Below, piece by piece: positions 1-5,592 of a stretch of DNA of 6,741 nt. The notes beneath the pieces were generated by a model. That model did not search any database. It was given only the letters and a program-made list of their open reading frames with translations, and was not told where the DNA came from. The position numbers and the translations under genes were made by a program. The stretch is from a bacterium. Its GTDB lineage: Bacteria; Desulfobacterota; S145-22. Location: the NCBI GenBank assembly GCA_027073795.1, contig JALTEW010000341.1:1-6741 (forward strand), given 5' to 3'. Numbering within the stretch: the first letter of the stretch is position 1; the number at the start of each line of letters is the position of its first letter.

Positions 1-1248
1 TTGAAGGGTTTTCATGATAAGAAGTTTTTCCACATCTCTTACAGACTGACCGGCAGAAATGTTCAAATCTTTGACGCCCTGACGAGAAACACCGCTTCCT
101 TCAAGAATAATATCATTGGCCTCTATTACCTGCCCCCGGCTCATCAAAACTGCCCGCTCCATAACATTTTCAAGTTCCCTTACATTACCCGGCCAGGCAT
201 AGTTTTTCAGTTTCCTCAAAGCCGAATTAGAAAGTGAAGTTATGAAACGGTTCTCCTCCTCCGCGTATTTTCTCAAAAAGTGTTGCGCCAGCAGATCGAT
301 ATCCTCTTGCCTCTCCCTCAGGGAAGGAACCCTGATATTAATGACATTCAACCGGTAAAAGAGGTCTTCGCGAAAGGTGTTTTCCTTTACCATTTGCCTG
401 AGATCGGCGTTGGTAGTGGCAAGAACCCGCACATCCACAGGAACAGGAGCTTTCCCTCCAACACGGTCAATCTCGAATTCCTGTAAAACCCTCAACAGTT
501 TTGCCTGAAGGGGCTTTGGCAATTCTCCGATTTCATCCAGGAGCAGGGTTCCTTTGTTTGCCAGCTCGAACTTTCCCGTTTTCTGCACGCTTGCACCTGT
601 AAAGGCTCCCCGTTCATGTCCGAACATCTCGCTTTCCAGGAGATTTTCAGGAATGGCTGCGCAGTTTACGGCAACAAACGGGAGGGACTGGCGGGGACTT
701 TTAAAATGGATATACCGCGCGATGAGCTCCTTGCCTGTGCCGCTTTCTCCCCAGATAAGCACGGTACAACGGCTTGAGGCCACGCTGTCACAAAAGGCTA
801 TCATCTCCCGAAAAACAGGCGCTCTACCTACGAGCTCCCTTTCAAACCCCTCGGGATTCGCAATGACGGAAGGCCTTGACGGGGATGGAGGAAGGGCATT
901 TTCAACAACCTTCTGAAGGTCATCCAGGGAAAAGGGCTTTAAAATATAGTCCACGGCGCCACGCTTCATGGCATCAACGGCATCTTCAATCGTTCCATAA
1001 GCCGTAATGACGATGACGGGCACACCAGAAATCTTACGTATCTCTGAAAGAACCTCTATACCGCTCATGTCTTCCATCTTCACGTCCGTTATCACGAGAT
1101 CTGCGGGGGATCTCTTGAAGGATACAAGCCCTTCCCTTCCGCCAGACGCCAGCGCAACCTCCCACCCCGCGCGTTTCAAGGCCTCTTTGAGGGCAGCCCT
1201 CATATTCGGATCGTCATCAATAACCAGAATCTGTCCCGTTTCTCTCAT
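1..1248 (-). CDS. Sigma-54-dependent response regulator, FleR/FlrC-like (C-terminus outside window)
   Basis: This is a two-component regulator that activates sigma-54 RNA polymerase when phosphorylated, very probably by the kinase encoded just upstream. I translated it by hand from ATG at 1248; 416 codons are open to the window edge with no stop. The receiver domain is residues 1-120, with acidic pocket D11-D13, phospho-acceptor D55 (in VITDV), T82 and K104-P105. The AAA+ domain follows, with Walker A GESGTGKE at about 167-174, the sigma-54-contacting GAFTGA loop at 214-219, Walker B LLLDE ending at D238-E239, and WPGNVRELEN near 352-361. The end of the visible protein (VEKLLIMKTLQ) is the first helix of a Fis-type HTH, so about 40-50 residues are missing beyond position 1. 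The start is supported by GAGGG at 1256-1260, and the gene overlaps the kinase by 32 bases. Family and function class are secure; the FleR/FlrC assignment is inferred from the kinase type and gene order. Confidence 0.95.
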   Translation of the reverse strand, partial: MRETGQILVIDDDPNMRAALKEALKRAGWEVALASGGREGLVSFKRSPADLVITDVKMEDMSGIEVLSEIRKISGVPVIVITAYGTIEDAVDAMKRGAVDYILKPFSLDDLQKVVENALPPSPSRPSVIANPEGFERELVGRAPVFREMIAFCDSVASSRCTVLIWGESGTGKELIARYIHFKSPRQSLPFVAVNCAAIPENLLESEMFGHERGAFTGASVQKTGKFELANKGTLLLDEIGELPKPLQAKLLRVLQEFEIDRVGGKAPVPVDVRVLATTNADLRQMVKENTFREDLFYRLNVINIRVPSLRERQEDIDLLAQHFLRKYAEEENRFITSLSNSALRKLKNYAWPGNVRELENVMERAVLMSRGQVIEANDIILEGSGVSRQGVKDLNISAGQSVRDVEKLLIMKTLQ

Positions 1249-2578
1249 CCTTTATCCCTCTATTATTATCATTTTGGGGGATTTTCCCTTTACAACCAGG
1301 CAGGTAAATCTTGAAGGTACTTCCAGCTCCCAAACGGCTCTCCACATCGATCAATCCCCCATGCTGGTCCACAATCGTTTGAACGATGGCCAATCCCAAC
1401 CCCGTTCCCTTGCGTTTCGTGCTGTAAAAGGGGGCAAAAATCTTTTTCAGAACTTCAGGGGGCATCCCTTCCCCCGTATCCTGGATGGATACCTTGATAA
1501 AACAAACCTGGTCACGACCGCAAGCTGTAACAAATGGATCTTTTTCAGGCAGCGTGAACCGTTTCTCCTCCTCAACCCTCATTTCAAGTGTCCCCCCTGA
1601 AGGCATGGCCTGGATTGCGTTCAGCACAAGGTTCAGAAACACCTGCCAGATCAGTTCCCGGTCAACCACAAGGTCCACCCCGATAGCTTCTTCAAATTTC
1701 TGGCGGAATACAATAGACGACTGTGTCAGAATGGGACGAATAAATTGTGAAAACTCTTCCAGAAAGGGGAATAGAGGCACCCGCTTGATGTTGGGTTTGT
1801 GGGGCCGCGTGAATTGAAGCAGGTTCGAAATGATGTGATCCATGGTCTTGACCGAGGTAAGAATATGGTTGCAGAGGGTCTGCTTCTCCGCGTGCCCGGC
1901 AAGGTCCCTTTTCAGCACGGAAGCAAACAATTCAATGCTTCCAAGGGGGTTGCGTATTTCATGTGCCACGTGCATAGCCATCTCTCCCATCTCTGCCAAT
2001 CTGTCCTTCCGGGCCAGTTGGCGCTCGAGACGCTTCAGCTGGGTACGATCCTGGAGGATGAAAATAGAACCAATCGTACGCGACTTCTTATCCCGCAGAA
2101 GGGAACGCCATACACCCACTGTCTGATAGCTGTCATCCTTCCGAAATGCCTGAGTCTCCACGATAGGATGCTGATCGGGGGGGAGAGCGTCAAGAAAAAG
2201 GGAAGCCCAGGAATAATCCGAAAGCAATGTGTCGAGAGACTTCCCAATGGCCCGTTCCACAGGGATTTGAAACATCTCGCTCGCTACCCGGTTAAACAGG
2301 GAAACCTTCCCCCGATGGTCACACACAAAAATCCCCACATCCAGGCTTTCAAGGATATTCCTCAAATAATTAGCAAGCTGCTCTTTCTCTCTGAGGTTTT
2401 TCGCCAGCGCCTCATTTTTCTGTTTAAGTTCAGCATTCAGAATATCCACCTGTTTTTCAAGTTCATGATAAGACATCTCCAGACTTCGTGTCGCTTCCGT
2501 AAAGGATTTGAAAGCGGACTGAAGAAGCTCAGCATGGTTCAGGGGGATATCCGGCAGTGACATTTCCGCGCCCACCAT
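1217..2578 (-). CDS. Soluble PAS-domain sensor histidine kinase, FleS/FlrB-like
   Basis: This cytoplasmic kinase autophosphorylates on histidine and should pass the phosphate to the response regulator encoded next. The 453-residue protein has no transmembrane segment. In order it shows a coiled coil at about 23-75, a PAS domain at about 76-185 (ILESLDVGIFVCDHRGKV start), and HisKA with the H-box HVAHEIRNPLGS and phospho-acceptor H206. HATPase_c follows, with N-box NLVLNAIQAM (N316, N320), G1 DTGEGMP (D367), F-box FAPFYSTK and G2 GTGLGLAIV (391-399). The N-terminal phrase with SYHELEKQV before the PAS is typical of FleS/FlrB, whose inputs are cytosolic. I chose ATG 2578, not the longer in-frame start at 2632: it sits in a TGATG overlap with the TPR stop and has AAGGAG 8 bases upstream. 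The longer start would overlap the TPR gene by 55 bases without need. NtrB- or AtoS-like kinases share the catalytic core, so the flagellar role is an inference. Confidence 0.93.
   Translation of the reverse strand: MVGAEMSLPDIPLNHAELLQSAFKSFTEATRSLEMSYHELEKQVDILNAELKQKNEALAKNLREKEQLANYLRNILESLDVGIFVCDHRGKVSLFNRVASEMFQIPVERAIGKSLDTLLSDYSWASLFLDALPPDQHPIVETQAFRKDDSYQTVGVWRSLLRDKKSRTIGSIFILQDRTQLKRLERQLARKDRLAEMGEMAMHVAHEIRNPLGSIELFASVLKRDLAGHAEKQTLCNHILTSVKTMDHIISNLLQFTRPHKPNIKRVPLFPFLEEFSQFIRPILTQSSIVFRQKFEEAIGVDLVVDRELIWQVFLNLVLNAIQAMPSGGTLEMRVEEEKRFTLPEKDPFVTACGRDQVCFIKVSIQDTGEGMPPEVLKKIFAPFYSTKRKGTGLGLAIVQTIVDQHGGLIDVESRLGAGSTFKIYLPGCKGKIPQNDNNRGIKDERNGTDSGY
1256..1260 (-). promoter_or_regulatory. 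Shine-Dalgarno of the second response regulator
   Basis: GAGGG lies 7 bases before ATG 1248, inside the 3' end of the kinase gene. It supports the regulator start and means its initiation site is crossed by ribosomes finishing the kinase, which end at 1217. Confidence 0.65.
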
Positions 2579-5508
2579 CAGTTTGTCTCCTTTTGAGATT
2601 CCTTGAATTCGCCTGCATGCTGTACAAACCACCCGAGGGTTGTCTTAAGGTCTTCAGCGTTTCGCTTCCAGAACGGATCTGAACCCTGGGTACCCAAAGT
2701 ATCATAAGCACCTGTGACTCCCTTGATGTCTTGCTGTTGCCTATACAGCTCACCCAGACGATACAGGGCCCAGTCTTTCTGTTCTCCCTTGGGAGCCTGC
2801 TTGACGAATGCCTGGAGGGCAGTTTTTGCCTTTCCTTTTTTCCCTTCCAGAAAAAGCAACTCCGCCAGTTGCAACCTGATTTGCCGACGCAACCACGCAA
2901 TCTCAGACGAGACCGACTCCCTGATTCCACTTAGTGCTTTTTCAGCCGAGGCAAAGACCTCCCTCGCCTTGAAATACCTTTTTTGTCGCACCAGACAAAA
3001 CCCTACCTTGTAAAGGATATACCCCTGTTGCACCTTGTTGAACTTCCCCTTGAGAGATTTCAGGTAGGCCTGTTCTGCCAAGACGAACTTCCCGCTTTGA
3101 AGACAGGTGTCACCCAACATCCGGAGAAAAACATACCGGCCGGGAAAACGCGGAAATGTTCTAAGATACCATTCAAGGAGGGTTATGGCATGTCCTTCTT
3201 TGTCTCTCACATTCAGAGACTTAATGTGGGTCGCGAGCATCTTTTCTGCCATTTTTTTCTCTGACATTCCATGCACGTTTGCCAGCAACTTCTTGAGGGA
3301 GAGCTCTATCAGTGAATCCAACTGCTTGTGTTCCAGCCCCATGAGGGCACTCTGCATTAAAGCCAATACCTTCATCCGCTTCTTTGCCTTCGGGTACCTT
3401 TTCAGAAGCGCAAGGGACAGGGCAATCGTTTTTTTCTCATCCCCTTTAGAGAGGGTAAGGAAGGCTTCATCATAATCATAAAACACCCGCATTTCAGGCC
3501 GGAGGCTGTTTCTGTCAATGCTCCTCAAGGTCTTTTCAGCAGGGGCTAAATCCCCCTTCCTAAGATAACACTCCACGGTCTGCATTATCAGGGGAGGATT
3601 TTTCTCAAGGCCTGCCCTGAGATAGCGCTTATATATCTTGATACAGCCCTCGAAACGTTTTTTTCGGGAATCCTTCACAATCAGGTTATAAAAGGCCTGG
3701 TTCAGAAGTTTTCTTGCTTCCCCGGCTTCTAACGCGTTAGGATAGGTCTGTACCAACTTCAGCAAAACCGGGATAGCCTTTTCAGGTTTTTCTCCAAGAA
3801 GAAACTTTCCTTTACCCAGAAGGGCCTTTTTGAGAACAAAGGGATCCTTCTGGCCTTTTAGAATAGATTCGTAGGCTCGCAGAGGAAACTCATAGGGATC
3901 TATCCCATATTGAAAACCTTTATATTTAATCCCAGGGTGAGTTTTAGACAATTCAGCCATAGTTATAACACTCTGAGCAGCCTCGTGAGACCCGGGATAT
4001 TGGGCCAGTATCCTTGAATAAACCTTCAATGCCTCCTTAAATTTCCCTTGTCTTTTATAAAGTTCCGCAATTTTGTACATCAGTTCCGCACCCTCTTTCC
4101 TGGAGGAAAAAAGATTCAGCGCCATGAACAAAAGTTCAAAGGCGCGATCGGTATTCCCGTTCCTCTCGAAGAGTGCCGCCATGTTTTCCAGTGTTTTAAG
4201 GTCGGTCGAGGTCGCACGCGGCCAGCGTTTCATGGCTGACTGGTAGACCTCTACCGCTCGCTGGATATCCCCCTGATAATAGAGGGTGTCTCCCAGAAAA
4301 TACGTCGCGTCCCGTGAATACTTCCCCTGCTGGAACCGTTTAAGGTAATCTCGGAACGTCTTCTCCGCAGCCTTGAACGCCTGTTGCTCTATCTGCAATT
4401 TTCCTATACGTATGAGGGCCTTTTCCTCCTCCGGGGAACCGGGAAATTTCTCAACGATACGCTGATAGGCGTCGATGGCCTGGTTGTAAAAACTCAGGGC
4501 GGTGTATTGCTTTCCAAGATCCCGCAGGGCCAAGAGTGACCATGGCGCATCTGGGAATTTTCTCAAAATATCTTCGTAGTCCTCTGTAACCTTCAGTATT
4601 TTCTTTTTACGCTTTTTTTCCAGGAAAAACTCGGACTTCACCCAGTAAAAGGCGCTTTCCTCACCTTCTTTTGATTCGGGGGATTTTTCCAACACCTCCT
4701 TGAACATCTTCGCCGCCCGGGTATAATCCTTTGCTTCCCACACCTTTTTCGCTTTGTTGAAGAGGGCCTTCACCGAGGGGTCCTTTGAGGGAGGAAGGGT
4801 AGACGTTAGAAGATGCGAGGACTGAACCGGTTTGGCTGAAATGGCAGGCTTTTCGGGGATGGCAGCTGTTTTATTCTTTTCTTCTTGTGCCTTCTCCTTC
4901 CTCTCCGTTTTACCAACTTTCGTTACTTTCTTCTCAGCTTTCTGGGGTACTCTCTGTGTGGACCCCCTCACGGATTTTTTTACAAATGCTCTTCCCCCTG
5001 ATTGTTTCATTTTAACAGGCCTAACGGGTAAAGAAGGCCTTCCTTTTTTTGTATGTGGAACTTCCTCTATCTTCTTCACTCTTGTCTTTCTCGCCTTCCT
5101 TAGACTCACCACAACCTGGGGAGGGGTCCGACGTTGATACTTTACGTACTCGACATTTGGGCTTTTAAGATGAATTTTTACCTTGATTCCTTTGGGAAGG
5201 CCGGAAACATGAATCCCTTTAACAAGCCCATTAGGTCCAGGAAGCTGTTTTTTCAGGTTTCCCACCCGGGCACCTGGAAAAAGCAGAATCAGGGTTTTCC
5301 TGTTAAGAATGGCCCCCGATTGATGGGGAGCACCCCCTTTGAAAAGGAACCTTAACCGCACAAATTTTGATGTATCATTTACCACTATCCTGGTCAGAAT
5401 TGCATGCGCGGCCGCATAAGCGCGCGCAGGAGGGCTTCCTCCAAGGAAAAGAAAAAGTCCAATCAGGCATGCACACAGGTAAGTCTTATGGTTTCTACTA
5501 TACACCAT
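2578..5508 (-). CDS. Large exported TPR-repeat protein with AMIN-like N-terminal domain
   Basis: I do not recognise this as a named gene. From ATG 5508 it encodes 976 residues. Residues 1-32 look like a Sec signal peptide: a basic start, hydrophobic core LCACLIGLFLFLGG, and a likely cut after ARA or AYA (about residues 30-32). Residues about 35-137 are beta-rich with alternating hydrophobics (VRLRFLF, TLILLFPGA, GIKVKIHLK, PQVVVSL), resembling an AMIN domain only loosely. Residues about 136-236 form a Lys/Arg/Pro-rich, probably disordered linker. From about 245 to 968 there are many TPR-like helical pairs, such as KDYTRAAKMFKEVLEKSPES, FYNQAIDAYQRIVEKFPGS and GKFKEALKVYSRILAQYPGS. It is therefore likely a periplasmic scaffold. 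Its stop shares a base with the kinase start, so the two are co-translated. An alternative TTG start at 5529 adds seven residues and has a slightly better-placed weak GGA, but it falls inside a sigma-54-like site and lengthens the signal n-region with an Asp. The start is uncertain; the reading frame is not. Confidence 0.9.
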   Translation of the reverse strand: MVYSRNHKTYLCACLIGLFLFLGGSPPARAYAAAHAILTRIVVNDTSKFVRLRFLFKGGAPHQSGAILNRKTLILLFPGARVGNLKKQLPGPNGLVKGIHVSGLPKGIKVKIHLKSPNVEYVKYQRRTPPQVVVSLRKARKTRVKKIEEVPHTKKGRPSLPVRPVKMKQSGGRAFVKKSVRGSTQRVPQKAEKKVTKVGKTERKEKAQEEKNKTAAIPEKPAISAKPVQSSHLLTSTLPPSKDPSVKALFNKAKKVWEAKDYTRAAKMFKEVLEKSPESKEGEESAFYWVKSEFFLEKKRKKKILKVTEDYEDILRKFPDAPWSLLALRDLGKQYTALSFYNQAIDAYQRIVEKFPGSPEEEKALIRIGKLQIEQQAFKAAEKTFRDYLKRFQQGKYSRDATYFLGDTLYYQGDIQRAVEVYQSAMKRWPRATSTDLKTLENMAALFERNGNTDRAFELLFMALNLFSSRKEGAELMYKIAELYKRQGKFKEALKVYSRILAQYPGSHEAAQSVITMAELSKTHPGIKYKGFQYGIDPYEFPLRAYESILKGQKDPFVLKKALLGKGKFLLGEKPEKAIPVLLKLVQTYPNALEAGEARKLLNQAFYNLIVKDSRKKRFEGCIKIYKRYLRAGLEKNPPLIMQTVECYLRKGDLAPAEKTLRSIDRNSLRPEMRVFYDYDEAFLTLSKGDEKKTIALSLALLKRYPKAKKRMKVLALMQSALMGLEHKQLDSLIELSLKKLLANVHGMSEKKMAEKMLATHIKSLNVRDKEGHAITLLEWYLRTFPRFPGRYVFLRMLGDTCLQSGKFVLAEQAYLKSLKGKFNKVQQGYILYKVGFCLVRQKRYFKAREVFASAEKALSGIRESVSSEIAWLRRQIRLQLAELLFLEGKKGKAKTALQAFVKQAPKGEQKDWALYRLGELYRQQQDIKGVTGAYDTLGTQGSDPFWKRNAEDLKTTLGWFVQHAGEFKESQKETN
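2587..2592 (-). promoter_or_regulatory. Strong Shine-Dalgarno that fixes the kinase start
   Basis: AAGGAG lies inside the last codons of the TPR gene, 8 bases before ATG 2578. The TPR stop TGA and this ATG share one base (TGATG). Together these identify the kinase start and suggest termination-reinitiation coupling between the two genes. Confidence 0.8.
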
Positions 5509-5524
5509 ATCCAGTGTAAAAGAA

Positions 5525-5540
5525 CGCAAAAACTATTCCA
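5525..5540 (-). promoter_or_regulatory. Candidate sigma-54 (-24/-12) promoter before the TPR gene
   Basis: Read on the minus strand, 5540-5525 is TGGAATAGTTTTTGCG. It has GG, exactly 10 bases, then GC, with a T-run before the -12 TTGC. This fits TGGCAC-N5-TTGCW at the invariant positions; the -24 element matches only as TGG. The start point would be near 5514, giving a leader of only about six bases to ATG 5508 and excluding the TTG start at 5529, which lies in the -12 element. The neighbouring genes encode sigma-54 activators, which makes the site plausible. The very short leader argues against it. Confidence 0.45.
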
Positions 5541-5551
5541 CTTAAAAATTA

Positions 5552-5571
5552 CTAAAAAGGCTTCTTTTTAA
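5552..5571 (-). terminator. Weak AT-rich hairpin between the first regulator and the TPR gene
   Basis: On the minus strand, TTAAAAAG and CTTTTTAG can pair around a four-base loop (AAGC): about seven Watson-Crick pairs plus a G-T, nearly all A-T. It is followed by TAATTTTT. It could attenuate transcription after the first regulator, but a stem this AT-rich is weak and may be chance in an AT-rich gap. The rest of 5509-5592 holds only the promoter candidate. Confidence 0.2.
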
Positions 5572-5592
5572 GGGTTTTTTAAAGAGAACACG

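Noticed and set aside
1..1248. Frameshift or pseudogene at the left end, because no stop is found
   Set aside because: The frame is intact from ATG 1248 to position 1 with every receiver and AAA+ motif present. It simply runs off the window before the Fis helix-turn-helix.
1007..1600. 197-codon plus-strand open frame
   Set aside because: It is antisense to the second regulator and the kinase C-terminus, both with intact catalytic motifs. The translated sequence is low-complexity and matches nothing I recognise.
1944..1975. TGGCAC on the minus strand, which looks like a sigma-54 -24 element
   Set aside because: The nearest downstream GC is 12 bases from the GG rather than 10. The bases encode the kinase H-box (HVAHEIR), which explains them.
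1799..2560. 253-codon plus-strand open frame
   Set aside because: It is fully antisense to the conserved kinase gene and shows no domain, signal or operon partner. It arises from the codon pattern of the true frame.
2529..2930. 133-codon minus-strand open frame
   Set aside because: It is an out-of-frame shadow inside the TPR and kinase coding sequence, rich in Arg/Ser, with no independent start context.
5446..5463. Possible lipoprotein signal at the two cysteines of the TPR leader (LCAC)
   Set aside because: The cysteines are at the start of the hydrophobic core, only 12-14 residues from ATG, and the core continues after them. The second lipobox position is Cys, not the usual small residue. 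A Sec signal cut at ARA/AYA fits better.
5552..5580. Plus-strand hairpin followed by a T-run, as a rho-independent terminator
   Set aside because: No plus-strand gene ends there, and the stem has only one G-C pair. At most it is a weak minus-strand hairpin, listed at low confidence.
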